A stretch of DNA of 64,000 bases from Candidatus Lernaella stagnicola. Its GTDB lineage: Bacteria > Lernaellota > Lernaellaia > Lernaellales > Lernaellaceae. The notes beneath the pieces were generated by a model, which saw only the letters and a list, made by a program, of their open reading frames with translations, did not search any database and was not told the DNA's origin. A program made the position numbers and the translations under genes. Positions within the stretch are counted from its first letter, which is position 1. Every line of letters begins with the position of its first letter. Positions 14,820-23,288 of the stretch are shown here, in pieces. The DNA lies in NCBI GenBank assembly GCA_030765525.1, contig JAVCCK010000034.1, positions 22,126-86,125 on the forward strand, given 5' to 3'.

Positions 14820-16841
14820 TTATTCGGGTGAATAATTATCCGAAGGGGCCGTCCAGTCGCGTCGCAAAACCACGGCGGTCGTGCCGTCGGGCAGCGGAAA
14901 AGAAGCTACGACCGGGAAACGCGCGGCGAACTCGGCGGGACGTTGCTGCAGGTACTGGTAACCGTTGAGGAAATTGCGGTACTTACGGTAGTCGTTGCGG
15001 ATTTTTTCTTCCTGATAGATCGGCTCATCGGAGGTGCGATAGAGGATCCGATCGTAGGATTGCACGTAATCCGGCGAGTTTTCGTCCAGGATGTCGGCAT
15101 CGGCGTACCACGGCGTGCGGATATCCACCCGTTTATTCATCAGCTTGGCCATGTACCAGAAGGTATTCCACGAGAAGTAAAATTCGACGTCCATGGCCAG
15201 CACGCGCGGCGCCGGCTGCCCGTCGGGCACATCCGGAAGCGAATCAAAAAGCGCCTCGGCGATTTCCGTTTCGTGCCACAACTCGGTGCGCGGCACCAGG
15301 TAGGCGGTCGGATCGATCTTGCGCGGGAACCAATCGGCGATGATCTTCTCTTGATTCAACCAACCGGGGAGGGTGCGGAATTGGCCGCTCTCACCGGACC
15401 AGGGGAAGGACATCAACACACCGCCGGCGATCAAGAATGTGACCAGCAGAACCTGCACGACGCCCGTGGCGATCCGCAAAAAACGCGGCGTCAGTTGCAG
15501 ACGGCCCGCGGCGATGGCCTTCCGGGTTTTGGCGGCCAGCGGCAGGCGGACCCGTGTGACTACCGTCGCGGCGGCCAGCACCAAGGGGGGCACCAGCGGC
15601 ACGGTGTTCATTTCGTTTTGAATGCTGATGAAAAAGAAGGCGGCGAACGGCACGCCCCACCACAGAGCCATCAGCAAAAGCGAGGCGCGCGGCGGCACCA
15701 ACTCGCGAAGGTAGAACCAACGCGACAGCCACCGTTTGGTCGCCAGAAACAGCGCCACCATAAATGTCGCCCCGGCCATCGCCAGCCACGTGCTTAGGCC
15801 GAGGTAATAGGTGGTTGCGTGTCCGCGGTAAAAGCGCAGCAGGGTTCCGGGGGACATCCCGGATTTCTCCACGTTGAGCTGCATCTGGCCCAGGTAGGTG
15901 ACGAAATTCAAAACCCCTTTTGGGAAATACCACAGCGACGCGACGAACACGGCCAGCAACGCCGCCAGTAGTCCATTGCGCCACGGCGTCGAGCGGTGCC
16001 ACGCCAGCCAACCGATGCCGAACAGCAGCGCGGCGGTAACCAGAAAGAATATCCAGCCGTAGGGAAGCTGATACTGCGGATACGACGCGAACCAGTTCTC
16101 AATGGTGGAACGATGCCGACCGTAAAGCAGCCACGACACCAGCAGAGACGCCGCAACCAGGCCAAGCGTTTCCAACACGACGCGGCGGCGCGGGGCGGGC
16201 GGTGCGGCGGGGGGCGTGTCCTCACGGATGGCGCGGATCCAAGCCGGCAGCAGGAAAACGACCGGTCCGGCCAGAAACAGGAAAAAAGTCTGCTTGGATA
16301 ACGCCGCGAGGCCCACGGCCAACCCGGCCAGCACGCTCCAGCGTTTATGGGTGAATCCCTCGGAGATGACCATCAGAAACACAGCGAGCGTCGTCAAAGC
16401 CGTCAGCGGCATTTCGAGCAGATATTGTCGAGACAACTCCACCGTCGCCGGAGAGAGGGCCGCCAACGCCGCGGCGATCAGGCCCGTCTTGCGGTCCACG
16501 AGGCGCGCGCCTAGGGCGTACAGGGCCCACAGCAGCAACATCGTGAAGGGGAGTTGGCTGGCGGCGGCGACATTGTGCGTGCGGCCGAAAAGGACATAGA
16601 ACGCCGAAGTTACCAGGCCGATCGGCGGATAGCCGTTGAACGCCTCCAGATAGGCCCCGTAGAGGCTGGGGCGAACCGGCGCGAGGTTGACGAAGTCGAT
16701 CGCGCCCATGATGTGGGAGAGTTCGTTGATGTTGCAGGGCCGCTGGTCGACGTGGATGAACCATAGGTTCATCGACAGGGCGAAAGCGATGATGGCGACC
16801 AGAATGAGGGCGCCGGTCGGGCGGGAAAGATCGCCGGACAC
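14820..16841 (-). CDS. GT-C fold membrane glycosyltransferase (GT39/ArnT-like)
   Basis: 673 aa with about a dozen hydrophobic spans. The first extracytoplasmic loop has the acidic CNINELSHIMGAIDF segment near residue 37, typical of the catalytic Asp/Glu loop of polyprenyl-phosphate-sugar-dependent GT-C enzymes. NGYPPIG and FGRTHNVAAA follow. The ~180-residue soluble C-terminal end is periplasmic. It begins with GTG 4 nt after the stop of the preceding gene, so it is the last of a three-gene overlapping operon with a glycosidase. Donor and acceptor are unknown. Confidence 0.75.
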   Translation of the reverse strand: MSGDLSRPTGALILVAIIAFALSMNLWFIHVDQRPCNINELSHIMGAIDFVNLAPVRPSLYGAYLEAFNGYPPIGLVTSAFYVLFGRTHNVAAASQLPFTMLLLWALYALGARLVDRKTGLIAAALAALSPATVELSRQYLLEMPLTALTTLAVFLMVISEGFTHKRWSVLAGLAVGLAALSKQTFFLFLAGPVVFLLPAWIRAIREDTPPAAPPAPRRRVVLETLGLVAASLLVSWLLYGRHRSTIENWFASYPQYQLPYGWIFFLVTAALLFGIGWLAWHRSTPWRNGLLAALLAVFVASLWYFPKGVLNFVTYLGQMQLNVEKSGMSPGTLLRFYRGHATTYYLGLSTWLAMAGATFMVALFLATKRWLSRWFYLRELVPPRASLLLMALWWGVPFAAFFFISIQNEMNTVPLVPPLVLAAATVVTRVRLPLAAKTRKAIAAGRLQLTPRFLRIATGVVQVLLVTFLIAGGVLMSFPWSGESGQFRTLPGWLNQEKIIADWFPRKIDPTAYLVPRTELWHETEIAEALFDSLPDVPDGQPAPRVLAMDVEFYFSWNTFWYMAKLMNKRVDIRTPWYADADILDENSPDYVQSYDRILYRTSDEPIYQEEKIRNDYRKYRNFLNGYQYLQQRPAEFAARFPVVASFPLPDGTTAVVLRRDWTAPSDNYSPE

Positions 16842-16844
16842 GAG

Positions 16845-17648
16845 CTATCGCCCCGTGAACTTGCGGGCCGCCCACAGGCGCCAGCGCAGCGAAAACGGCT
16901 TGGGGTAGATCAGTGCTCGGCCGCGTTGCTCGGCCAGGTGCAGGTAGGTGGCCGGCTTCGAACCGCGTCGCATCTCCTGGAAACAGGGCAATTCGATAAA
17001 GAGCGCGGCGTGCAAAGGTGCGTAGCGCTGCGCGATCATGTCGGCAACCGTTTTGTGGCCCATACGGAAGTCGAGGCTGTTTTCGCCCATCCCGAAGGCG
17101 TCGAGCGTGGTGAATAAGTTGATCTGCCCGCTGGCCTTGCCCAGGATCACCGAGGTGTGAACGTGGCGGCGATCGAAGACGAAAAACCCGAGGGTCGTGT
17201 TGTCGGGCCACAGGCGATTGAACATGCCGTCGAGGGAGGCGTAGGTCGGCAGTTTCAACGTGAAGGGCTTTTTCGGGTACCAACGGCCGATTTCGTCCAT
17301 GGCATCCTGGACGCCGCCGACCAAATCGAGCAATTGCTTCAGGTAATCGTCGAAGGGATCGACCCGCGACTGCGCGTGATAGAAAATTTCCTGGAAGCCG
17401 CAACGCGGAAGCAGCAACAAAAACTCCGCGTCGGCGGCGTGCCGCACTTCCTCCAAGTCGCCTTGGCCGCCGAATCGGAAATCCCACAACACGCCTTTTT
17501 GGCTGTGCCAGGCTTTGATGCAGCGTTCTTCATCCATCAGGCAAACGAGAATCGAGGGGCGTTCGCCCCCGTCGCCGCCGAACATGGCCAGCAGATTGAT
17601 CCATTGCCGCGCGTCGACATCGGTGATCAGGATCTGCTCGGCGATCAT
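16845..17648 (-). CDS. Conserved hypothetical protein in glycosidase/glycosyltransferase operon
   Basis: About 267 aa, soluble, no signal peptide. It begins MIAEQILITDVDARQWINL after GGAGGT at good spacing; its ATG overlaps the glycosidase stop by 4 nt. Recognisable stretches include RPSILVCLMDEERCI, a central FFVFDRRHVHTSVILG and a C-terminal basic RWRLWAARKFTGR. I do not recognise a family. The tight coupling on both sides points to a role with the glycosidase and the GT-C enzyme. Confidence 0.6.
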   Translation of the reverse strand: MIAEQILITDVDARQWINLLAMFGGDGGERPSILVCLMDEERCIKAWHSQKGVLWDFRFGGQGDLEEVRHAADAEFLLLLPRCGFQEIFYHAQSRVDPFDDYLKQLLDLVGGVQDAMDEIGRWYPKKPFTLKLPTYASLDGMFNRLWPDNTTLGFFVFDRRHVHTSVILGKASGQINLFTTLDAFGMGENSLDFRMGHKTVADMIAQRYAPLHAALFIELPCFQEMRRGSKPATYLHLAEQRGRALIYPKPFSLRWRLWAARKFTGR

Positions 17649-19690
17649 CGGCGCACCTCCAGGATGCGTACCGTGTAGGGCGCCAAGTCGATTTCCAGCA
17701 CGGAATCCGAGAGGTAACGGTGGCCGGTTTCCAGGTCGACGAACGAGCGACCCGCCTCGGGTAGTTGCACCCGGCAACGACACGGCTCGGCGCTGGGATT
17801 GGCGATGTAGAGCACTTGCCGTCCCGGCGCTTCGTGCAGCGAAGTTTCACAAGGCGGCGTGACCGCGTAGGACGATTTGAGGTCGAAACGATCGAAGACC
17901 GTCTCGGCGACCGGCATGATCTTCTCTTTAGGCAGCGGCACGTCGGTGACCAGGATCATCTCGCCGCGCCCCGCTTCGCAAAGCAGCACGTCGATATCGG
18001 CGTCGCACTCCAGCTTCTCCGTGGGACGCGTGGCGTAACTCATCAGCAGAGCGTATTCGTCCATGAGTTCGTCGAGGCCGGGGATGTCCGGGCCGCAAAC
18101 GAGGTGCCCGCCCTTGTTCAAATAGTGCATCAGGTTTTTTTGCGTGACCCCGCACAGAAACTCGAAGGTGGGGCAAATCACGACGTCAAACGCTGAAAGC
18201 TCATCGAGGCTCATATCGCTGGAGCCGATGACGTACGGAATGCTCTTGGCCGTCAGCGCGTATTCCCAGTTGCGCATCGCCTTGGCTTGCAGGTACTGGA
18301 CCGGCCGCTCGAAACCGATCGTGTGCTCGTAGCACAGGTCCTCCGGCGGCACGGCAGCGCCGAGACCAAGAGGCGGCAGGGGAGAAGCGGCGGTGGCGGC
18401 TCCCTCGAGGCGTTCGTAGTCGCGCACCGATAGCAGGCAGACATTCGCCGTGCGCTGCAACTCCCAGGGTCGCAACCGTTCCAGCAGTTGCAGGTGGGCT
18501 TCGAAGAAATCCCAGTACTCGCGCCGAACCGCGCCGGTGCGCGTGATCGGGCTGCCGTACCAGCGATCCCGTTCGACCAGCATGTAGAAGTTGATGCCCT
18601 TCAGGCCGAACATCCAGGCGACCTTGCTGGTGAAGACCTGGTCTTCCAAGTCGACCGGGGGCCACCAGAGATAGCAGCCGCTGGCGAATTCCGGGCTGAC
18701 GGGGAAGCGCGACTGGCCCGACAGAAACAGCAGCTTGCGTTTCAGGTCGTGGTACTCGTGCTTGTGCATGTAGAAGTCGACGCCGCAAAAGTCGACCACC
18801 CGCTCGGCGGCCGGTAGATTGAAGGGCGAGCGCGCCTCGCAGACCGGATAGTTGTGGAAGAACACCGTGTCGGTGACGCCGCGCTCTTCCCAAAGTCGCC
18901 GCAGGCGCGCCAGGCAGTCGACTAGGTGATGCTCTTTGAACTCCATCCAATCTAGATAAAAGGGCAGATCGGGGGGCTCGGCGGCGGTGAAGTCGTCGGG
19001 CAGCGGCATCTCCGAGGGCAGTTTGCTGGCGTGGTAAGCGTCGGAGACCTTGTATTCGGTGCCGTATTTCTCGGTGACGAAATCCAGCCACTTGCGGCGC
19101 GCGTCCGGGTGGTAATCGATGTCGTAGGCCGAGGTGCGGAAAAAGTAGCTCATCTCGTTATCGAGCTGCACGGCCACGATCGGCCCGTCGGGGTACAACC
19201 GCGGGCGGACGATCGTCGCCGCGGCGTTGAACCATCCGGTAAGCTCTTTCCAGAACGCCTCAGAGGCATAGCTGATGACCGGAAAGCTGCGCGGCGGCAC
19301 CGGCAGGATCGCCGTTCCGCCCCGAGCGTTGCGCGCCAGGTAGATTGGGTCGGCGAACAAACGGGCCGGATAACCGAAGTAGGTCAACTCGGCGTTGATG
19401 TGCGGGCCGGGCCGGGCCAGGACGTACAAACCACGTTCCGCCGCCATGTCCAGAAAGCGTCCCACATTTTTCGCGGGGTCCATTTCGCCGAAGTCGAAGG
19501 TGCCCACGCCCGCTTCGTGCACCGACCAGGGCAGGTACACGCAGATGATCTTGAAGCCCAGCGCGACGACGCGGTCCAGCAGTAGCGGCCAATCCTTCGC
19601 GGAATGGCGCCAATAATGGACGCTGCCCGACACGAGCGGGAGACTTTGGCCGTCGAGAATGAGGCCCTGATCACCTAGGGTGACACTCAC
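17645..19690 (-). CDS. GH35/GH42-type beta-galactosidase-like glycoside hydrolase
   Basis: 681 aa, no signal peptide. The TIM-barrel start LVSGSVHYWRHSAKDW, then CVYLPWSVHEAGVGTFDF and LARPGPHINAEL, are typical of GH35-like beta-galactosidases. The acid/base Glu lies in VAVQLDNEMSYFF and the likely nucleophile Glu in PVSPEFASG. A C-terminal beta domain with a trimerisation/flavodoxin-like middle region (VVICPTFEFL) resembles clan-A enzymes with a GH42-like domain 2. It has a GTG start and is the first gene of the operon. A cytosolic location suggests it acts on imported or intracellular glycans. Confidence 0.75.
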   Translation of the reverse strand: MSVTLGDQGLILDGQSLPLVSGSVHYWRHSAKDWPLLLDRVVALGFKIICVYLPWSVHEAGVGTFDFGEMDPAKNVGRFLDMAAERGLYVLARPGPHINAELTYFGYPARLFADPIYLARNARGGTAILPVPPRSFPVISYASEAFWKELTGWFNAAATIVRPRLYPDGPIVAVQLDNEMSYFFRTSAYDIDYHPDARRKWLDFVTEKYGTEYKVSDAYHASKLPSEMPLPDDFTAAEPPDLPFYLDWMEFKEHHLVDCLARLRRLWEERGVTDTVFFHNYPVCEARSPFNLPAAERVVDFCGVDFYMHKHEYHDLKRKLLFLSGQSRFPVSPEFASGCYLWWPPVDLEDQVFTSKVAWMFGLKGINFYMLVERDRWYGSPITRTGAVRREYWDFFEAHLQLLERLRPWELQRTANVCLLSVRDYERLEGAATAASPLPPLGLGAAVPPEDLCYEHTIGFERPVQYLQAKAMRNWEYALTAKSIPYVIGSSDMSLDELSAFDVVICPTFEFLCGVTQKNLMHYLNKGGHLVCGPDIPGLDELMDEYALLMSYATRPTEKLECDADIDVLLCEAGRGEMILVTDVPLPKEKIMPVAETVFDRFDLKSSYAVTPPCETSLHEAPGRQVLYIANPSAEPCRCRVQLPEAGRSFVDLETGHRYLSDSVLEIDLAPYTVRILEVRR

Positions 19691-19784
19691 GGGAAATCCT
19701 TTTTGGTTTGGGGCGGTGCGCCGCCGACCGCCGCTTGGTATTTAATGCGGGTTTCGGCGAAGGGGATCAAGGGCGAAATGATTT

Positions 19785-19817
19785 TAATACAGAAAGGGCG
19801 CGGCAACGGCCGCGCCC
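19785..19817 (-). terminator. Terminator of tiny peptide F
   Basis: Read on the minus strand: GGGCGCGG, loop, CCGCGCCC, then TTTCTGTATT. It lies 20 nt past the peptide F stop. Confidence 0.5.
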
Positions 19818-19837
19818 CGGTGAGACGATTTTTCGGT

Positions 19838-19915
19838 TTACAGGTAATTGGCCGCGACGAGCACCAAGAGAGTCATGGTGCTGACAAAAAACACGTAGAT
19901 AAATTTCTTAGTCAT
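19838..19915 (-). CDS. Tiny single-span membrane peptide F (25 aa)
   Basis: A 25-codon gene beginning MTKKFIYVFFVSTMTLLVLV and ending in AANYL. It has a Lys-Lys N-terminus and a continuous hydrophobic span, and is preceded by CAGGAGT at 6 nt. A hairpin terminator follows. It does not carry the E/N/G signature of peptides A-E and has the opposite charge layout (basic N-terminus), so it is a different small protein. It lies upstream of the glycosidase operon on the same strand. Function unknown. Confidence 0.5.
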   Translation of the reverse strand: MTKKFIYVFFVSTMTLLVLVAANYL

Positions 19916-20273
19916 GATTGACTCCTGTTTACGAATCCCTAACCATCCATCCAAATGATTATCGACACCTGGTGCCGCAATCAATCAACACGCAGAAAGT
20001 TAAGGTTTTTGACCGCGCGGCGCAAGGCTTTCCTGGCTTTGGGCAAAGTTCCAGTGATATTATAGGCTTACGTTCCTTTTAAGAGAATTAGAACCCGCGT
20101 CCGGAGCGTAAAAAAGCGGTCGTCGCGCTGCAAATCGGCCTGCCGGGGCGGGGAAAGGCAGGCGAAATCGATGAGGAAATAACCTCAAATTCGGCCGTGC
20201 GAGGCGTCAAAAAGCGCGGATCATTTATTGGCTACGATGGGCTTGGCTTTGATTGGCGACGTGAGCGAAGACG
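19916..20273. other. Intergenic stretch, little identified
   Basis: No supported gene. A TATAAT-like -10 on the minus strand near 20060-20065 could serve peptide F with a ~140-nt leader, but no good -35 accompanies it. A hairpin-rich, GC-rich segment follows (20100-20170). Confidence 0.3.
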
Positions 20274-20579
20274 CTACTTGATCGGGCACTCGCCGTCGTC
20301 TTGCACACTATAGCCCGCCATGGCGGCGTAGCAATTGTTCAGGTACGTGACGTCGTCGCAGCCGCATACCGGTGAGACGATTTCGTAGCAGCCTTCGGGC
20401 TTGGGATCGCAGATACCCGTGCCGTCGCAATCGCCCACCAGCCGTTTGCAGTACGAGCCGTCGGCGCAATCCGAGTGGTCCTCGCATACGTCGGGGCACT
20501 GCGGCGCCAGGGTCAAACAGGCGGCGACCACGAAAGCGATAATGGTTACGAGTTTTATCCACTGGCCGTTTTTCAACAT
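20274..20579 (-). CDS. Small Kazal-domain exported protein
   Basis: About 101 aa. An N-terminal signal sequence (KLVTIIAFVVAACLTLAPQC) with a possible lipobox VVAAC is followed by a Cys-rich region and a Kazal-type serine-protease-inhibitor domain: SPVCGCDDVTYLNNCYAAMAG. I set the start at the ATG preceded by GGGAGAC; longer in-frame starts up to 20723 lack a signal peptide. Kazal domains occur sporadically in secreted bacterial proteins and may block proteases of prey, predators or self. It diverges from the deiminase gene. Confidence 0.65.
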   Translation of the reverse strand: MLKNGQWIKLVTIIAFVVAACLTLAPQCPDVCEDHSDCADGSYCKRLVGDCDGTGICDPKPEGCYEIVSPVCGCDDVTYLNNCYAAMAGYSVQDDGECPIK

Positions 20580-20821
20580 CTCAACGTCTCCCAAAAACAG
20601 AGAAAACTGACGCCGCATTCTTCCATGAACCCGCCGCGGACGCAACGGCTGATTCCGACCGAATGAGGAAAAATGCCTCGCGGAAATCTCGCACGTTCGA
20701 GAAGGTGACGACGTAAGTCGCACGCGGCATTCAATCTCGACGCGGCGGACGCGTGCTTTCCAAAAGCGCGTAAAAGGTGTAGAAATTGGTGTCCCGTGAA
20801 GGGGGCGTGAAAGGAACGAAA

Positions 20822-22336
20822 ATGAAACGCACCGTGTTGCTCGTTGTCGTCTTGGTTTTCATCTGCGGTTTTGCGAATTCATCGTTGGCTGATCCGGTTG
20901 CACTGAGGGCCGCCCTGCAACGGCTGGAGCAAAGCCCGGAACTCAAAGCCCTGCACGTGTCGCCGAACGTACCTGCGTACATGCACTTATTTGCGGCGAA
21001 CGGCTATTTCAAAGAACTGGGCCTGACCGACACGGAGGGCGAGGTCTACGTTCGCGCTTTGCTGCACAAGCAGGGCATCGATCCGGATCCGATTCTACCG
21101 ACGGGCGCCAAGGCCGCGCCGACCAACCCGGTGCGGACTCCTGCCGAATTCGAAGAAGTGATGGGCGTGCTGATTCGCTACCCGCTGGGCACTTCGTCGC
21201 TGGAAGTTACATTTGACGGGATGCTTGCGGAATTCGACGGCGACCCGAACCTGGAAGTGTACATATTGGTGCAGAACCAGGCTTCGGAGAACGCGCTAAA
21301 GGCTCACCTGTCCGGGGCGGGAATCACGGGCGATAATTTCATTTACTATCAAATGAATACGGACTCGATTTGGACGCGGGACTACGGCCCGATTTTCCTG
21401 GAAGAATTCGTGGACAAAGCATCGGTGCAGTCGTTGGTCGACATGAACTACTTCTACCCGCAAGACAACTATGTCGCCGGTCTGTTGGCCGGTATCTGGA
21501 GTATTCCGTCCTACAGTTGGAGCATCAGTTTCGAGGGCGGCAACTACATGAGCGACGGGCAGGGGACGTGTTTCACCTCGACCGGCATTCAAACCTTCAA
21601 CCCGGCGCGACCGCTCACGCAAATTGAACAGGAGCTGGAAGATTATTTCGGCTGCGAAGAGCACATCATGGTGCAGCCGCTGATCGGCGAGGCCACCACG
21701 CACATCGATATGTACGCCAAGCTGCTGGGCCGCAATACCGTGATGGTGGGCCAGTACGAAGCGGGCGACCCAAACTACGACCGGTTGGAAGGCGTGGCGA
21801 CGCAAATCGCCGCGGCGACCAACATGGACGGTGATCCGTTCGACGTGATTCGTGTTCCGATGCCGGAGGTCTACGAGATTTGGGAGCCTTTCTACGGCAT
21901 GATGGATATCTACCGCTCGTACACGAACTCGCTGATTATCAACAACAAAATACTGGTGCCCACGTACAACATCCCCATGGACACCGATGGCCTGCAGGCG
22001 TACGAGGACTATTACGCGGGCAAAGACATGGAAGTGATCGGTGTGGACTCCGAGGCGATCATTGAGTGGCTCGGCGCGGTACACTGCGTGACGATGGAAC
22101 GGTCGGTTCACGGTTTGGCCGGCGACGATGATGACGACGACGACGACGACGACGACAACGATACCGCGGGCGATGATGACACGGCGGGCGACGACGACAC
22201 CGCGGACGACGATGACGATAACGACGACGATACCGCGGGCGACGATGACGACGCCACCGACGATGATGCGTCCGACGACGACGTCGGAGGCGGCGGCGAT
22301 GACGATGATGACGACGACAGCGGCGGGTGCAACTAG
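20822..22336 (+). CDS. Exported agmatine/peptidylarginine deiminase family protein with Asp-rich C-terminal tail
   Basis: 504 aa with a signal peptide (RTVLLVVVLVFICGFANSSLA). The catalytic domain of the PAD_porph/agmatine deiminase family shows EEVMGVLIRYPLG, NTDSIWTRDYGPIF, SFEGGNYMSDGQG and a His motif THIDMYAKLL; the C-terminal active-site Cys is probably that in LGAVHCVTMERS. It hydrolyses guanidino groups to citrulline or carbamoyl-type products. The catalytic domain is followed by ~70 residues almost entirely of Asp with D-T-A-G-D repeats, ending SGGCN. The ATG at 20822 has AAGGAA before it and gives the signal peptide. The tail may bind calcium or act as a cell-surface spacer (inference). 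Confidence 0.8.
   Translation: MKRTVLLVVVLVFICGFANSSLADPVALRAALQRLEQSPELKALHVSPNVPAYMHLFAANGYFKELGLTDTEGEVYVRALLHKQGIDPDPILPTGAKAAPTNPVRTPAEFEEVMGVLIRYPLGTSSLEVTFDGMLAEFDGDPNLEVYILVQNQASENALKAHLSGAGITGDNFIYYQMNTDSIWTRDYGPIFLEEFVDKASVQSLVDMNYFYPQDNYVAGLLAGIWSIPSYSWSISFEGGNYMSDGQGTCFTSTGIQTFNPARPLTQIEQELEDYFGCEEHIMVQPLIGEATTHIDMYAKLLGRNTVMVGQYEAGDPNYDRLEGVATQIAAATNMDGDPFDVIRVPMPEVYEIWEPFYGMMDIYRSYTNSLIINNKILVPTYNIPMDTDGLQAYEDYYAGKDMEVIGVDSEAIIEWLGAVHCVTMERSVHGLAGDDDDDDDDDDDNDTAGDDDTAGDDDTADDDDDNDDDTAGDDDDATDDDASDDDVGGGGDDDDDDDSGGCN
22121..22321 (+). repeat. Asp-codon low-complexity repeat (GAY-rich) encoding the deiminase tail
   Basis: A ~200-nt run of GAC/GAT codons interrupted by ACCGCGGGC (T-A-G). 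Units of type GATGACACCGCGGGCGAC recur four times. The use of both GAC and GAT argues for selection on the protein rather than recent DNA slippage alone. Confidence 0.8.
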
Positions 22337-22451
22337 CCGAAACGCGCGGCCGGATTCAGCGCGCTGACCGGTGTGGAGGAAGTCGGCTAAACACTGTATT
22401 TCAGAAGCTTTCCCCTGCCCATTGAAGGTGGGAAGCGGCCGAAAAAAGGCC

Positions 22452-22480
22452 TTGCAATTGCGGGGGGAGGTCGCTATATT
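22452..22480 (+). promoter_or_regulatory. Sigma-70-type promoter of secG
   Basis: TTGCAA at 22452-22457, a 17-nt spacer, and TATATT at 22475-22480, 45 nt before the secG start. Confidence 0.55.
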
Positions 22481-22524
22481 CTTCCGCCTGTGATTTTGCG
22501 GAGAAAGCGAAGGATGAAGAACGA

Positions 22525-22977
22525 ATGCTTTTGATGATTGTTTCGGTAATTCACGTACTGATCTGCATCGCCTTAATTTTGGTGATTCTGCTGCAAGCCG
22601 GCAAAGGCGCCGATCTGGGCGCGATGTTGGGCGGCGCCGGGTCGCATACGATGTTCGGCGGTTCCGGTGCGGGTAATTTTTTGACGCGCGCGACCACGGT
22701 CGTCGCGGTAGTTTTCATGCTGACGTGTTTGGGATTGGCGTACTTGAGTGCCCGTTCGGGAACCGTCACCGACCAGGCGGATGACGCGGCCACGCTGCCG
22801 ATTTCCGACCCAGCACCGGGCGCGACGGCACCGGCCGCTGCCACACCGGACGCCGCGAACGCGCCGGCGACCGGCGATGCCGGACCGAGCGACGAGACCG
22901 ACGCAGCCGCTGCGCCGGCGGCGGGCGATGCGAAACCGGCATCGGCTCCGGGCTCGGATTCGCCGGGCGACGGTTGA
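22525..22977 (+). CDS. secG: Preprotein translocase subunit SecG
   Basis: 150 aa. SecG hallmarks are present: a first span VIHVLICIALILVILLQAGKGADLGAMLGG, continuing GAGSHTMFGGSGAGNFLTRATT and a second span VVAVVFMLTCLGLAYLS. It helps drive protein export through SecYEG. The family core is ~75 aa; here an extra ~70-residue Ala/Pro/Asp-rich disordered tail follows, common in deltaproteobacterial SecG. It is preceded by a good promoter and followed closely by a tRNA gene. Confidence 0.9.
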   Translation: MLLMIVSVIHVLICIALILVILLQAGKGADLGAMLGGAGSHTMFGGSGAGNFLTRATTVVAVVFMLTCLGLAYLSARSGTVTDQADDAATLPISDPAPGATAPAAATPDAANAPATGDAGPSDETDAAAAPAAGDAKPASAPGSDSPGDG

Positions 22978-23011
22978 TCGCCTGGTAGTTTTTGCTCCTT
23001 ATCAACAAGAC

Positions 23012-23094
23012 GCTGAAGTGGTGGAATTGGTAGACACGCCATCTTGAGGGGGTGGTGAGCGACGCTCGTGGGGGTTCAAATCCCCCCTTCAGCA
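23012..23094 (+). tRNA. tRNA-Leu (anticodon GAG)
   Basis: GCTGAAG acceptor arm pairs with CTTCAGC before discriminator A. The D-arm region GGTGGAATTGGTAGACAC is typical of bacterial tRNA-Leu, and the anticodon stem CCATC/GGTGG encloses loop TTGAGGG (anticodon GAG). A variable arm GAGCGACGCTC and T-arm GGGGGTTCAAATCCCCC complete it. CCA is not encoded. It lies 34 nt after secG. Confidence 0.93.
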
Positions 23095-23101
23095 CAACGA
23101 A

Positions 23102-23129
23102 GACCGCAGCATGCCTGCGGTCTTTTTTT
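23102..23129 (+). terminator. Terminator of tRNA-Leu
   Basis: GACCGCAG-CATGC-CTGCGGTC followed by seven T; an 8-bp perfect stem. A decayed copy lies at 23297-23320 after the tRNA fragment. Confidence 0.85.
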
Positions 23130-23248
23130 ATGCCCACCACCCGCGGTCCATGGCTGGACCGCCGCCTTGGCGAAGGTCGGTAAAAACGACGCTTTTTGCC
23201 GACCGTGTGTGCCGCAGGCCAGGGATGGCCGTAGGCGCGTTTGGCAGC

Positions 23249-23288
23249 GTGAGCGACGCTCGTGGGGGTTCAAATCCCCCCTTCAGCA
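23249..23288 (+). pseudogene. Partial tRNA-Leu copy (3' half only)
   Basis: Identical to the functional tRNA-Leu from the variable arm to the discriminator (GTGAGCGACGCTCGTGGG onward), but the 5' half is missing. It cannot fold as a tRNA. Such 3' fragments are what integrase attachment sites leave behind, but simple tandem duplication explains it as well. Confidence 0.8.

Noticed and set aside
19963..19977. Sigma-54-like GGCAC-N5-GTCG before peptide F
   Set aside because: The -12 element does not match and no TTACGAWWCGTAA palindrome lies upstream.
22108..22332. Ser-rich minus-strand frame opposite the Asp tail
   Set aside because: GAC/GAT codons read as GTC/ATC or TCG/TCA in antisense frames, so poly-Ser there is trivial.
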